The notes under the pieces are model-generated. The model made no database searches. It worked only from the letters and a program-made list of their open reading frames with translations, and was not told where the DNA came from. From an uncultured Pelagibacteraceae bacterium (GTDB lineage: Bacteria > Pseudomonadota > Alphaproteobacteria > Pelagibacterales > Pelagibacteraceae), in assembly GCA_902538495.1 (NCBI GenBank), contig CACBFJ010000001.1:62001-126000 (forward strand): a stretch of 64,000 nucleotides of DNA, in the 5' to 3' direction. Positions 8,137 to 18,319 of the stretch are shown in pieces. The stretch's first letter is position 1. Each line of letters starts with the position of its first letter. A program made the position numbers and the translations under genes.

Positions 8137-9216
8137 TCATCGAATTGACCAAATTCTATTTTGAGTATTAAAATTATAGTTTTTTTCTTTCATTGTTTTT
8201 AAAAAGGTACTTGGAGTTCCATTAAAAATTACTTGATAATAAGTATAATCTCTATCAAATTTAGTAATAAAAAAATGATTTATTAGATCTAGACTGTCCA
8301 AATTTTTTTCGAAATTAGATAAAACTTCATTATTTTTATTACTTATTTTAATATTTAATAAAAGTTTTATTGAGGTATTGATTTGATTAATTTTTTTCCA
8401 ATGATCTTCATAAACCAGTTTTAATTCTTCAATTAATTTATCAACTTGGTCTTTATCGCTTAAGTCTTTTAAGAGAAAAAACTTATTTTTTATAACTACA
8501 TTATCATTGTAAGTTATTCTTGACAAAACCCTTACTCCGTCTTTATCTTTAAAGATTAGCGATATGATTGAGTCATTTAGATTATATTTTGAAATTACTT
8601 CTTTAAAATCATATTTTTCAATATTTTCATAATTTTTTTTTATTTGACTCAAATCCTCAAGATCTTCGGTCGGCAATAAATATTGAATTAAATGTGTTTT
8701 TTCTGAATTTATATTCCAATTTTTAAATATTTCATTTTTATCAAAAATTAAAAGATCTTTTCTATTTTCATCAATAATAATTGGGATAAATAAAAATTTT
8801 TTTCTATTTGGCACTGAAGGAAAAATATTTCTTTCCTCTAAATATTTATAGATTTTTTTTTTATTGAAAGATACTCCCAGATTTACATAGTATATTTCGT
8901 TTATAAACTTTTCCTCTTGTATAGAAAATGACTCGATCATTCCTTTAAGTTCATTTGATTTAATATTATCTATTTTATTTCTATCACTTGAACTTACAAT
9001 TAGTGAAATTAGTTCAGAAAAAGCACGCTCAAACCCTTCATTTATTACCTGATTTTTGTCAAAGTTCATCTCAAATGGTCTTGATATATCTATGTTTTTT
9101 ATATCAAAAGATTTGGCGAAAATCTTATCTGTGGAAAAAAAAAATATATTTAAAGATAGTAAAATAAAAAAAATATATAAGATCTTAGGTATACTTTTTT
9201 TTATTTTAAATATCAT
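8137..9216 (-). CDS. DUF2066 domain protein, exported
   Basis: 359 aa. It starts with a charged segment and a hydrophobic stretch (ILYIFFILLSLNIFFF) that looks like a signal or anchor. It then shows the DUF2066 pattern (an alpha-helical ERAFSELISLIV after a beta strand), followed by a long Lys/Asn-rich region. I use the ATG at 9216 (MIFKIKK); an upstream ATG at 9249 would overlap purM. No function is established for the family, which often sits next to hda and purM in proteobacteria, as here. It is divergent from purM with an 11-nt gap and is the first gene of the DUF2066-hda-aspS set. Confidence 0.75.
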   Translation of the reverse strand: MIFKIKKSIPKILYIFFILLSLNIFFFSTDKIFAKSFDIKNIDISRPFEMNFDKNQVINEGFERAFSELISLIVSSSDRNKIDNIKSNELKGMIESFSIQEEKFINEIYYVNLGVSFNKKKIYKYLEERNIFPSVPNRKKFLFIPIIIDENRKDLLIFDKNEIFKNWNINSEKTHLIQYLLPTEDLEDLSQIKKNYENIEKYDFKEVISKYNLNDSIISLIFKDKDGVRVLSRITYNDNVVIKNKFFLLKDLSDKDQVDKLIEELKLVYEDHWKKINQINTSIKLLLNIKISNKNNEVLSNFEKNLDSLDLINHFFITKFDRDYTYYQVIFNGTPSTFLKTMKEKNYNFNTQNRIWSIR

Positions 9217-9227
9217 AATAAAAATTG

Positions 9228-10256
9228 ATGAGTAAAAATATATTAACATATAAAAAAAGTGGTGTTGACATTAATGCTGCTGATAAATTCGTTAAATTCA
9301 TATCTAACATTTCTACAAGAAAAAAAGGCAAAAAAAAGTTGAATAACATTGGTGGTTTTGGCTCAATCACCGATATTCCTAGAAATTTAAAAAATCCTAA
9401 AATTGTAGCTTGTACGGATGGAGTTGGAACAAAAATCGAAATCGCAAATTTGCTCAATAAATTTAACACTATAGGAATTGATCTAGTTGCTATGAGCGTA
9501 AATGATTTGATAGTTCAAGGAGCCAAACCATTATTTTTTTTAGACTATATATCAATAAACAAAATTAATTTATCAAAATTAAGATCAATCTTAAGCGGAG
9601 TTATAAAAGGATGCAAGATTTCAAAGTGTAGCTTAGTTGGTGGTGAAACTGCCGAAATGCCAGGAACATATGCTAAGAATAAATTTGATATTGCAGGTTT
9701 TGCTGTGGGAATTGTTGAAGAAAAAAAAATACTTAATGGAAAAAAAATTAAAAAAGGTGATTTAATTTTAGCAGTTCCATCTAGTGGATTACACTCAAAT
9801 GGTTATTCATTGGTAAGAAGATTGATAAATATAAAAAGAATAAATATAAATAAAAATAAATTTCTAAAAGAACAATTACTTAAGCCTACTAAAATTTACG
9901 TTAAAGAAATTTTAGACCTTGTTGACAAAAATCTTCTAAATGGATGTGCAAATATAACAGGTGGAGGAATAGCTGATAACTTAAAAAGAATTTTGCCTTA
10001 CAATCTTAATGCTGAAATAAATTTATTTAGAATTAATCCCCTTAAGATATTTCATTGGTTAAAAAGTCATAGAATAAGTGATGATGAAATGTTGAAAACA
10101 TTTAATTGTGGTGTTGGTTTTTGTCTAGTTATAAATCCAAAAAATTTAAGTAAGGTTATCAAATTTTTTCCCAAGAAATATAAACCTTATGTTATAGGAA
10201 AAATATGCGATGGAACAAAGCAAATCAAATTACATGGTAAAATCAACTGGAATTAA
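9228..10256 (+). CDS. purM: Phosphoribosylformylglycinamidine cyclo-ligase (AIR synthetase)
   Basis: 342 aa, usual length. Seen: YKKSGVDINAADKFV, IGGFGSITDI, ACTDGVGTKIEIA, IGIDLVAMSVNDLIVQGAKPLFFLDY, CSLVGGETAEMPG and GLHSNGYSLVR, all standard PurM signatures. It closes FGAM to aminoimidazole ribotide in purine synthesis. ATG at 9228; a TTG codon directly before it is unlikely to be the start. It overlaps purN, giving the classic purM-purN pair. Confidence 0.96.
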   Translation: MSKNILTYKKSGVDINAADKFVKFISNISTRKKGKKKLNNIGGFGSITDIPRNLKNPKIVACTDGVGTKIEIANLLNKFNTIGIDLVAMSVNDLIVQGAKPLFFLDYISINKINLSKLRSILSGVIKGCKISKCSLVGGETAEMPGTYAKNKFDIAGFAVGIVEEKKILNGKKIKKGDLILAVPSSGLHSNGYSLVRRLINIKRININKNKFLKEQLLKPTKIYVKEILDLVDKNLLNGCANITGGGIADNLKRILPYNLNAEINLFRINPLKIFHWLKSHRISDDEMLKTFNCGVGFCLVINPKNLSKVIKFFPKKYKPYVIGKICDGTKQIKLHGKINWN

Positions 10257-10815
10257 AAAAAGGACAGTGATTTTTATTTCTGGCAATGGAAGTAATATGA
10301 AAAATTTAATTAGATTTTCTAAAATAAAAAATTCTCCAATCGAAGTTGATTTGGTCATATCTAGCAATAAAAAAAGTAATGCAATTAAGTATATAAAAAA
10401 AAACAAAATTGATTTCAAAATTTTCAACTTCAAACAAAAAGATAAAGATGAAAGAAAAATTATTAACATATTAAAAAAAAGAAAAACTCAACTAATTTGT
10501 CTTGCAGGATTTATGAAAATTCTCTCTGGAAATTTCATTAAAAGATTTAAGGGTAAAATACTGAATATACATCCTTCACTATTACCTAAATATAAAGGAT
10601 TAAATACACATGAAAGAGCTATACACAACAAAGAAAAATTTTCTGGTTGTACAGTTCATTTTGTAAACTCAAAATTAGACTCTGGAAAAATCATTATTCA
10701 GAAAAAGGTAAAGATAAATAAAAAAGATAATCCAAACTCCTTGTCTAAAAAAGTTCTAAAACAAGAGCATTTGTTATATCCGAAAGCTTTAAAAAAGATA
10801 CTCTCTAAGTCTTAA
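10234..10815 (+). CDS. purN: Phosphoribosylglycinamide formyltransferase
   Basis: 193 aa. It carries the N-terminal FISGNGSNMKNLI loop, LICLAGFMKIL, the formyl-folate site NIHPSLLPKYKG with the catalytic His, and GCTVHFVNSKLDSG with the catalytic Asp. It formylates GAR using 10-formyl-tetrahydrofolate, and so draws on the same one-carbon pool that glycine cleavage feeds. The start chosen is ATG at 10234, 23 nt inside purM. An earlier ATG at 10210 would extend the overlap to 47 nt. It converges on ndk (11-nt overlap). Confidence 0.94.
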   Translation: MVKSTGIKKRTVIFISGNGSNMKNLIRFSKIKNSPIEVDLVISSNKKSNAIKYIKKNKIDFKIFNFKQKDKDERKIINILKKRKTQLICLAGFMKILSGNFIKRFKGKILNIHPSLLPKYKGLNTHERAIHNKEKFSGCTVHFVNSKLDSGKIIIQKKVKINKKDNPNSLSKKVLKQEHLLYPKALKKILSKS

Positions 10816-11215
10816 AAAAAAAGTCAATTTCAATTTTTGCATTCTCTGCACTATCTGAGCCATGAACAGAATTTTTATCAATAGATATTCCAAATTTTTT
10901 TCTTATTGTGCCCTCTGCAGCATCCTTTGGATTTGTTGATCCCATTAATTCTCTATTAGCTATAATACCATTTTCCTTTTCGAGTATCATGACAACTATT
11001 GGTCCTGAGGATAAATAAGTGCATAAATCATTATAAAATGGCTTTGTCTGATGAACCTTATAAAATTTTTCTGCCTCTTGTTTTTCTATTTGAATTTTTT
11101 TTTCCTGAATAATTGTAAAACCATTTGTTCGGAACATTTCTTTTATTTGACTATCTAAATTTCTCTCTACAGCATCAGGTTTAATAATTGATAGTGTTTG
11201 TTCAATATTATTCAT
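10805..11215 (-). CDS. ndk: Nucleoside diphosphate kinase
   Basis: 136 aa. It shows the standard TLSIIKPDAVERN start, the phosphohistidine motif NSVHGSDSAENA near residue 115, and MGSTNPKDAAEGTIR. It balances NTP and dNTP pools. The ATG at 11215 gives the family N-terminus (MNNIEQTLSI); the longer frame from 11227 would use TTG. It overlaps the 3' end of pepA by 8 nt, so the two are probably one transcript. Confidence 0.96.
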   Translation of the reverse strand: MNNIEQTLSIIKPDAVERNLDSQIKEMFRTNGFTIIQEKKIQIEKQEAEKFYKVHQTKPFYNDLCTYLSSGPIVVMILEKENGIIANRELMGSTNPKDAAEGTIRKKFGISIDKNSVHGSDSAENAKIEIDFFFKT

Positions 11216-12662
11216 AATAATCTTCAATTAATTGATTTAATAATCTAACACCATAACCAGTTGCTCCACCTGAATTTAATGCACCTCCATATTTTGAAAA
11301 AGCCATTCCTGCAATATCTAAATGTGCCCAAGGGGTTTTATTCAAAATGAATCTTTGCAAAAATTGAGCAGCAGTAGTTGAGCCTGCACCTCCAACATAA
11401 TTTATATTTTGCATGTCAGCATTCTTAGAGTTTATTAATTTATCAAAATTTTTATGCAATGGCATTCTCCATAACTTTTCCTCAACTTTTTCGCCTGCTT
11501 TAATTAATTCGTTTGATAATTTGTCATTATTAGAAAAAAGACCTGCGTATTCAGAACCCAAAGAAACTATTATTGCACCAGTTAAGGTAGCTAAATCTAT
11601 CATGAATTTAGGTTTAAATTTTTTTTCTGTAAATGTAATTGCATCAGCTAAAACTAATCTTCCCTCTGCATCTGTATTTAAAATTTCTATAGTTTTTCCA
11701 CTAAAAGATTTTACTATATCACCTGGTCTTTGAGCATTTCCACTTACCATATTTTCTACAAGCCCTACTACACCTACTGCATTAATTTTTGCTTTTCTTA
11801 ATGCAAGATTTTTCATTAATCCAACAACAGCGGCTGAACCAGCCATATCATAAGTCATGTCTTCCATAAACTTAGCTGGTTTTAAAGAATACCCACCTGT
11901 ATCAAAACAAACTCCCTTACCAATAAAAGCTAAAGGTTTTGAATTATTTCTGAGGCCCTTCCACTCCATAGTAACAAGGTAAGAACCTCTTATACTTCCT
12001 TGACCCACACCCAGTAAAGCATTCATACCTAGCCTCTTTAATTTTTTTTGATCATAAATATTTATTTTTAAACCATATTTCTTTAACTCTTTAATTCTTT
12101 TCGCATATTCATCAGGATGTAAAACATTGCCTGGCTCTGAAACTAAATCTCTTGCATAAAAAGTTCCCTCCTCCAATGCTCTAAATTTTAATTGATATTT
12201 GGCAGGAGTACTATCTTTTCCGAATACGTTTATATTAATTAATTTTTTTTCATTTTTTGTTTTATATTTTTTAAAATTATATGATTTCAATTTTAGTCCA
12301 TGAAGAAAATGTCCAATAAAATTTTTGTTAATACTAACAATACTGTCTGAGTTGATAAAGTATTCAGTCCTTTTTGCATTATTAATCAGGTCATAAAAAT
12401 CTGCTCCCAAATTTTCAATGTCGTGATTCTTTAAGTTTTTTTTAATTGAAATTAAAACTACTTTCTTTTTGGAACTTAATTCAAAAGTTACTAATTTTTT
12501 TTTCAAATCGATCGTTTTTAACAAGTCAGATATGTATGAAAATTCTGAACTTGAAATATATTTCTTAATCGATTTTGTATTGAATTTTTCATCCACAAAT
12601 AACACCAAATTTGAGGAAGTTTTTCTTGAAATGCTTTTTTTAAAGCTTATTTTTATTGACAT
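11208..12662 (-). CDS. pepA: Leucyl aminopeptidase (M17)
   Basis: 484 aa with a divergent Lys-rich N-terminal domain and a conserved catalytic domain. Metal ligands lie in GKGVCFDTGGYSLKPA, MTYDMAGSAAV and the signature NTDAEGRLVLADA; DLATLTGA follows. It removes N-terminal residues from peptides in the cytoplasm. It is divergent from lptF, with an 82-nt shared upstream region, and reads into ndk. Confidence 0.95.
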   Translation of the reverse strand: MSIKISFKKSISRKTSSNLVLFVDEKFNTKSIKKYISSSEFSYISDLLKTIDLKKKLVTFELSSKKKVVLISIKKNLKNHDIENLGADFYDLINNAKRTEYFINSDSIVSINKNFIGHFLHGLKLKSYNFKKYKTKNEKKLININVFGKDSTPAKYQLKFRALEEGTFYARDLVSEPGNVLHPDEYAKRIKELKKYGLKINIYDQKKLKRLGMNALLGVGQGSIRGSYLVTMEWKGLRNNSKPLAFIGKGVCFDTGGYSLKPAKFMEDMTYDMAGSAAVVGLMKNLALRKAKINAVGVVGLVENMVSGNAQRPGDIVKSFSGKTIEILNTDAEGRLVLADAITFTEKKFKPKFMIDLATLTGAIIVSLGSEYAGLFSNNDKLSNELIKAGEKVEEKLWRMPLHKNFDKLINSKNADMQNINYVGGAGSTTAAQFLQRFILNKTPWAHLDIAGMAFSKYGGALNSGGATGYGVRLLNQLIEDYYE

Positions 12663-12696
12663 TTTTTATATATGTGTACTTTAAGTTGTATATTAA

Positions 12697-12724
12697 TTGT
12701 ACGCTAATTTTTAAGTTATATAAT
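12697..12724 (+). promoter_or_regulatory. Putative promoter of the lptF operon
   Basis: TTGTAC at 12697-12702, a 16-nt spacer, and a perfect TATAAT at 12719-12724, ending 20 nt before the lptF ATG. This is among the best sigma70-like matches in the window and lies in the divergent pepA/lptF gap. Confidence 0.5.
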
Positions 12725-12744
12725 TAGTATTTTGTTAGATTTCA

Positions 12745-13899
12745 ATGGAAAAAATATTATTTAGAAAATTATTATTTGATTGTTTAATCTTTTTTCTAAT
12801 CACTCTTTTTAGTGCGAGCATTATTATCTGGGTATTTCAAGCAGTTAATTTTTTAGACATAATGATAGAAGATGGCAGAGATTATTTGGTATATATTAAC
12901 TATTCATTGCTCAACTTTCCAAAAATTGTTAGCAAAGTTTTGCCTTTTATATTTTTCTTCAGTTTTTTTTATGTAATTTCAAGATATGAATTAAATAATG
13001 AATTGATAATATTTTGGAATTTTGGTGTCAATAAAATTCAACTCATAAATTTCTTATTGGTTTTTTCAATTTTTTTAACACTTATGCAAATAACCTTAGC
13101 TGCATTTGTTGTTCCTAATTCACTGGATAAAGCAAGATCTTTTCTGAGAACATCTTCTGTCAATTTTTTAGAGAGCTTTATTAAACAAAAAAAATTTAAT
13201 GACACTATAAGAAATGTTACAATATATAGCGATAGCAAAGACAAGGATGGAAATTTATTAAATATATACTTAAAGAAAGAGCAAAATATTAATAATTTTC
13301 AAATTACTTATGCAAAAAAAGGAAAATTTGTTAATAAAAGAGATACCCAGGTACTAGTTCTGCATGAGGGAGAGACAATTAATTTTATTAACAATAAAAT
13401 TACAAATTTTAGATTTTCAAAATCAGACTTTAATCTCAAGAATTTGGAAACAAATACTACAACTTATATAAAAACCCAAGAAGTTTCCTCGTTTAAATTA
13501 ATTAAATGTTATTTAAAACTTAACAATATAAATTTTTTCAGTATAAACACAAATAATATTGTAATTGAAAATTGCGTTTCAGCAAATTTAAATAATGTAA
13601 TTAAGGAATTATACAAAAGGTTTATTGTACCTTTTTATATACCACCATTGATGTTAACTATTTTATTCTTATTGCTTAAATCAAAAGAAAACATAAATTA
13701 TTTTAATTACAGAATTTTTATTTTTCTATTTGGATTAGTACTAATTATTTCATCTGAGATGAGTTTAAGATTTATAAAAATTGATATTCTAGAAAATCTT
13801 AAAATTTTCATAATTCCTATGATTATACTAATTTTGATATATTCCATAATTTATTTAAGTTTAAATTCTTATGAGGGAAAAAATGAAGACCTACGTTAA
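12745..13899 (+). CDS. lptF: LPS export permease LptF
   Basis: 384 aa LptF/LptG-family permease. Three N-terminal membrane segments (LIFFLITLFSASIIIWVF; the IVSKVLPFIFFFSFFYVI region; the FLLVFSIFLTLMQI region) precede a periplasmic beta-jellyroll segment of roughly 190 residues, then three C-terminal membrane segments. With LptG and the ATPase LptB it extracts LPS from the inner membrane. It starts a string lptF-lptG-lptD-surA-pdxA-rsmA with start/stop overlaps throughout. Assignment as F and not G rests on gene order. Confidence 0.9.
   Translation: MEKILFRKLLFDCLIFFLITLFSASIIIWVFQAVNFLDIMIEDGRDYLVYINYSLLNFPKIVSKVLPFIFFFSFFYVISRYELNNELIIFWNFGVNKIQLINFLLVFSIFLTLMQITLAAFVVPNSLDKARSFLRTSSVNFLESFIKQKKFNDTIRNVTIYSDSKDKDGNLLNIYLKKEQNINNFQITYAKKGKFVNKRDTQVLVLHEGETINFINNKITNFRFSKSDFNLKNLETNTTTYIKTQEVSSFKLIKCYLKLNNINFFSINTNNIVIENCVSANLNNVIKELYKRFIVPFYIPPLMLTILFLLLKSKENINYFNYRIFIFLFGLVLIISSEMSLRFIKIDILENLKIFIIPMIILILIYSIIYLSLNSYEGKNEDLR
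13873..13877 (+). promoter_or_regulatory. Ribosome-binding site that sets the lptG start
   Basis: GAGGG lies 5 nt before the ATG at 13883. It would fall inside the coding sequence if the earlier ATG at 13871 were used, so the later start is preferred. Confidence 0.6.
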
Positions 13900-14956
13900 A
13901 TTTTTAATTAAAACGTATTTAAATTCCTTTTTTTATGTTTCATTGATAATGTTTAGTTTAATTTTCATACTTAATTTACTAAGCGAATTAGATTTTTTTA
14001 AAGACATTAATGTTAACAGTTATCTTCCAATATATTTATCACTTATTAATTCACCAACTTTTATATTTGAAATGTTTCCTTTTATTTTTCTTATTTCTAC
14101 TCAACTTTTTTTCATCACATTATTCAGTAATAATCAATTAAGTATTTTTAAGTACTCTGGTCTAAAAAATTCAAAAATTTTATTTATAATTAGTTTAATA
14201 AGTTTCATTTTAGGTATGATAATCATAACTTTATTTTATAGTTTTTCATCAAGTTTAAAAAATTTTTATTTAGATTTAAAAAGTAATTATACATCGGATG
14301 GAAAATATCTTGCTGTTATTACTAAAAATGGACTTTGGATTAAAGACGTAATTGATGACAAAATTTTGATAATAAATTCTGTTAAGATAGACCAAAATTA
14401 TTTGATCGATGCTTATATTTCTGAGTTTAATAATAATTTTGAAATTAAGAGAAATATTGTGAGCCCAAAAATTGATATATCTAACAAAAATTGGATAATA
14501 TTTGATGCAAAAGTTTTCAACAAAAATTCTAATCAAAAATTTAGAACTTTAGAAATGAATACAAATTTTGACTATTTAATTGTTCAAAGTCTGTTTTCTA
14601 ACTTATCTTCACTGTCTATATTAGAGCTTTTAGAGTTAAGAAAAAACTACAAATCTTTAAATTATTCATTAATAGAGATAGATATTCAGCTCTTAAAACT
14701 TATCTCTTTTCCAATATATCTAATGCTAATGACTATATTTTCCAGCATCGTAATGATGAGTACCAAACAAGTCAAAAGTTCAACTCTAAAAATTTCAATT
14801 GGTTTATTCTTTTCTGTGGTAATATATTACTTATTTAATTTTTTTAATGTTCTCGGAAAAACAGAAAAAATTGATTTATTTAGTTCGGTATTATTACCTA
14901 TAGTGTTATTGACTGTAGTGAACTCTTTAATGATAAAAAGGTTTAATGAAAAATAA
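13883..14956 (+). CDS. lptG: LPS export permease LptG
   Basis: 357 aa partner of LptF. N-terminal membrane segments (FFYVSLIMFSLIFILNLL; FEMFPFIFLISTQLFFITL; ILFIISLISFILGMIIITLF), a periplasmic domain from about residue 120 to 265 with GLWIKDVIDDKILIINS, then C-terminal membrane segments. The start is ATG at 13883, overlapping the end of lptF by 17 nt and preceded by GAGGG. It belongs to the LptB2FG transporter that powers LPS movement to LptD. Confidence 0.9.
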   Translation: MKTYVKFLIKTYLNSFFYVSLIMFSLIFILNLLSELDFFKDINVNSYLPIYLSLINSPTFIFEMFPFIFLISTQLFFITLFSNNQLSIFKYSGLKNSKILFIISLISFILGMIIITLFYSFSSSLKNFYLDLKSNYTSDGKYLAVITKNGLWIKDVIDDKILIINSVKIDQNYLIDAYISEFNNNFEIKRNIVSPKIDISNKNWIIFDAKVFNKNSNQKFRTLEMNTNFDYLIVQSLFSNLSSLSILELLELRKNYKSLNYSLIEIDIQLLKLISFPIYLMLMTIFSSIVMMSTKQVKSSTLKISIGLFFSVVIYYLFNFFNVLGKTEKIDLFSSVLLPIVLLTVVNSLMIKRFNEK

Positions 14957-17381
14957 AATTTTATTAATTCTTATATTATTCTGTATAAACTTTTTCTCCA
15001 TAGGGTTATCTCATTCACAAGATCAATTCAATTTTGATATTTCTGAAATAGAAATTTTAGAGAACGGAAATAAAATTATAGGTTCAAAAAGAGGTAAAGT
15101 TTCGACTATTGATGGTTTTGTAATTGAGGCTGATAATTTTATCTACAAAAAAATTGAGAACATACTTAATGCTAACGGTAATGTTGTTGTTAGAGATTCA
15201 ATTAATAATTATAAAATATATTCAAATAACATCACATACGAAAAAAATAGTGAAAAAATATTTAGTAAAGGAAAAACCAAAAGTGAAATAAGCTCAAGAT
15301 TTATTTTAGATTCAAGCGATGTTATATTTTTTAGAGATAAGAAGATTTTAAGTTCAAGTAAACATACTTCAATATTAGATAATGATGAGCAAACCCATAT
15401 AAAATTAAAAAAATTTAGTTTTTCTTTTGATGAAGAGTTATTAAAAGGTGAAAAAATTTTAGTAAATTTGGATTATAATTTGCCACAAAATGATAAATTA
15501 TTTTTTAATAGTGGAATTTTTGACTTTAAAAAAAAGAGTTTTGTTGCAAAAGATATCCAGATAAATTTAGCAAAAAATATATTTAACAACGTAAAAAATG
15601 ACCCCAGACTGAAAGGTGTATCTGCTCAAAGTGAAAATAATATTACCACTGTTAAAAAAGGAGTTTTTACAAGTTGCTCTGATGATACTGATTGTCCTCC
15701 TTGGATTATCACCGCTAGTGAGATTAAACATGACAAAAATAAAAAACAACTTATTTATGATGATGCGTTATTAAAGATTTATAACGTTCCAGTTTTATAT
15801 TTTCCAAAATTTTTTCACCCTGATCCAACTGTAAAAAGACAATCAGGTTTTTTAAAGCCAAGCTTGAATAATTCAAATATTTTAGGATCATCAATAAACT
15901 TACCTTACTATCATGTAATTTCCCAGAATAAGGATTTTACATTTAGACCTACTATATTTGATAGTGACATAAAAATGTTTCAGAACGAATTTAGGTTGGC
16001 GAACAAGAATTCATCTGCAATAGTAGATTTTGCTTATGTTGATGGATATCAATCATCACTCTCAAATAAAAAAAATAGCTTAAGCCATCTATTTGCAAGA
16101 TTTGATCTAAATTTAGCTTGGGAAAATTTTAATCAAAGTGACTTATTTGTTTCTCTCAAAAAAGTATCAAATGATACATACTTAAAAATTTTTGATGGAA
16201 ATATATTTAAAAATAACACAACTCCTACAGACTATGATGTATTAAATTCTGAAGCAAAATTAATAGTAAATAATTATGATTTTAACTTTATTACAGGTTT
16301 TCAATCATTTGAGGATCTAAATAAACCTAGTTCTGATAGATTTCAATTTATCTTACCTTATTATAATTTTGATAAACAATTATTTAGTAATTTTAAAAAC
16401 GGGTCAATTAACTTTAGTTCTAGTGGAAGTAATGATCTAAACAATACGAATAATCTAAGAACAAAAGTAATAAATGACCTAAATTTTCAAAGTTTAGATA
16501 TTATAAATAAATATGGTTTTATGAATGAATATAATATTTATTTAAAAAATCTTAACACCATAGGAAAAAATGACAGTTTGTATAAATCTAGCCCACAAAT
16601 GGAGGTAATGAGTATTTTTGAGCTTAATACAAGTTTACCTATGATTAATCAGACTGAAAGAAATGTAAATTATCTCACTCCAAAAGCCTCAATTAGATTT
16701 AATCCAGGTGACATGAAGGATTATACTTCTAGCGATAGATCTATAAATGTTGATGGTATTTTTGATATTAATAGACTGGCTATAGATGATTCATTCGAAG
16801 AGGGAAAATCACTAACTTTAGGAGTCGAGTATAAAAAGACAAAATTAAATGATATAAATAAATTTTTTGAGGCAAAAGTTGCTACTGTATATAGAGATAA
16901 AAATGAAAAATTTATACCGCAATCGAGCGGTATAGGCGGCAGAGATTCAAATATATTTGGATCAATATCAAATAACCTCTCAGATACCTTAAATATTTCT
17001 TATAATTTTATTTTAGATAATGATCTTAATACTTTAAAATATAATTCATTAAATACATCGATTAATTATAAAAATTTAAATACCTCATTTAATTTTATTG
17101 AGGAGGACGGGGCAATTGGTGACACAAATACAATTGAAAATAAAACTTCTATTAAATTTAATGATAGAAATTACTTAACATTTAATACAAGAAGAAATAG
17201 AAAAATTGATTTAACAGAGTATTATAATTTAATTTATGAATATAAAAATGACTGCTTAATTGCTGGAATTAAATATGATAAATCATACTATGAAGATAGA
17301 GATCTAAAACCATCAGAAAATTTGTTATTTAGTATAACTTTAACTCCTTTGACAAGTTTTGAGCAAAAAATTGATCAATGA
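14946..17381 (+). CDS. lptD: LPS assembly protein LptD
   Basis: 811 aa outer-membrane protein. A signal peptide (ILLILILFCINFFSIGLSHSQ) is followed by an OstA/LptA-like periplasmic domain (DGFVIEADNF, NANGNVVVRD) to about residue 200, then a conserved junction TSCSDDTDCPPWIITASEI with two cysteines, VPVLYFPKFFHPDPTVKRQSG, and a long C-terminal beta-barrel. It receives LPS at the outer membrane. It overlaps lptG by 11 nt and surA by 4 nt. The barrel is Asn/Ser/Lys-rich, in keeping with the genome. Confidence 0.93.
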   Translation: MKNKILLILILFCINFFSIGLSHSQDQFNFDISEIEILENGNKIIGSKRGKVSTIDGFVIEADNFIYKKIENILNANGNVVVRDSINNYKIYSNNITYEKNSEKIFSKGKTKSEISSRFILDSSDVIFFRDKKILSSSKHTSILDNDEQTHIKLKKFSFSFDEELLKGEKILVNLDYNLPQNDKLFFNSGIFDFKKKSFVAKDIQINLAKNIFNNVKNDPRLKGVSAQSENNITTVKKGVFTSCSDDTDCPPWIITASEIKHDKNKKQLIYDDALLKIYNVPVLYFPKFFHPDPTVKRQSGFLKPSLNNSNILGSSINLPYYHVISQNKDFTFRPTIFDSDIKMFQNEFRLANKNSSAIVDFAYVDGYQSSLSNKKNSLSHLFARFDLNLAWENFNQSDLFVSLKKVSNDTYLKIFDGNIFKNNTTPTDYDVLNSEAKLIVNNYDFNFITGFQSFEDLNKPSSDRFQFILPYYNFDKQLFSNFKNGSINFSSSGSNDLNNTNNLRTKVINDLNFQSLDIINKYGFMNEYNIYLKNLNTIGKNDSLYKSSPQMEVMSIFELNTSLPMINQTERNVNYLTPKASIRFNPGDMKDYTSSDRSINVDGIFDINRLAIDDSFEEGKSLTLGVEYKKTKLNDINKFFEAKVATVYRDKNEKFIPQSSGIGGRDSNIFGSISNNLSDTLNISYNFILDNDLNTLKYNSLNTSINYKNLNTSFNFIEEDGAIGDTNTIENKTSIKFNDRNYLTFNTRRNRKIDLTEYYNLIYEYKNDCLIAGIKYDKSYYEDRDLKPSENLLFSITLTPLTSFEQKIDQ

Positions 17382-18319
17382 TAAAAATTATTTCTGTGAA
17401 ACTTATAGTTGCTATTTTTGCAATTTTTTTTTCGACAACGATAAAATATTCATTATTAGCAAGTGAAAATAAGATTCTAATTAAAGTTAACAATGAGCTT
17501 ATTACAACTATAGATATATTAAATGAAATTAATTATTTAAAATCAATTAATGAAAATATAAATAATCTAGAAAATAAGAAAATTATTGAGATCGCAAGAA
17601 ATTCATTGATAAAAGATAAAATTAAAAAAATTACTCTTGTCCCTATTATAAAAAAAATGGAAATTAGCGATGATGATTTCAAAAGAATTTTGATTTCAAA
17701 TTATTCAAATACAGGATTTACAAAAGTTGAGGAAATATCTCAACATCTCAAAAAATATAATGTAAACCCTAAATTAATAAGAAATAAAATGACTATTAAT
17801 GCTATATGGAGTCAGTTTATTTATGATAAATACTCAAAAAACATCAAAATTGACATTAATAAATTAAGACAAGATATTCAAACAAATGAAGATCAAACTG
17901 AATATCTTCTTTCAGAAATTGTATTTGATTTAAAAGAAAAGCAAACAATAAATGAAAAATTTAATATCATTAAAAATGCTATAGAGGAAAATGGTTTTGC
18001 AAATACCGCTTTAGTTTACAGTATTTCTGAAACATCAACTTCAGGAGGAAATATTGGTTGGGTAAGTGAAAATTCTATAAATAAAAAAATTTTAAACAAA
18101 ATTATGAAAATCAATATCACTAATTATACTGAACCTTTGGTGATACCTGGTGGTTATTTAATTCTTAAAGTAAATGAAAAAAGAATTACAAAAAAAGATA
18201 TCAAACTTGAGGATGAATTAAAAAAAGTAATTGAAATTAAAACTAATCAACAATTAAATCAATTTTCAAATATCTTTTTAAATAAAATAAAAAAAGATAT
18301 TATCATTAATGAACTATAA
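17378..18319 (+). CDS. surA: Periplasmic chaperone / peptidyl-prolyl isomerase SurA-like
   Basis: 313 aa. A hydrophobic signal (IVAIFAIFFSTTIKYSLLAS) precedes a SurA N-terminal domain (ILIKVNNELITTIDILNEI) and one parvulin domain at about 185-285 (TEYLLSEIVF, SETSTSGGNIGWVSENSIN, PGGYLILKV). E. coli SurA has two parvulin domains, so this is a shorter version. It helps fold outer-membrane proteins such as the upstream LptD. It sits between lptD and pdxA with overlaps of 4 and 11 nt. Confidence 0.88.
   Translation: MIKIISVKLIVAIFAIFFSTTIKYSLLASENKILIKVNNELITTIDILNEINYLKSINENINNLENKKIIEIARNSLIKDKIKKITLVPIIKKMEISDDDFKRILISNYSNTGFTKVEEISQHLKKYNVNPKLIRNKMTINAIWSQFIYDKYSKNIKIDINKLRQDIQTNEDQTEYLLSEIVFDLKEKQTINEKFNIIKNAIEENGFANTALVYSISETSTSGGNIGWVSENSINKKILNKIMKINITNYTEPLVIPGGYLILKVNEKRITKKDIKLEDELKKVIEIKTNQQLNQFSNIFLNKIKKDIIINEL

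Noticed and set aside
13871..13882. Earlier ATG for lptG
   Set aside because: The GAGGG RBS lies downstream of it and 5 nt before the ATG at 13883, so the later codon is the better start.
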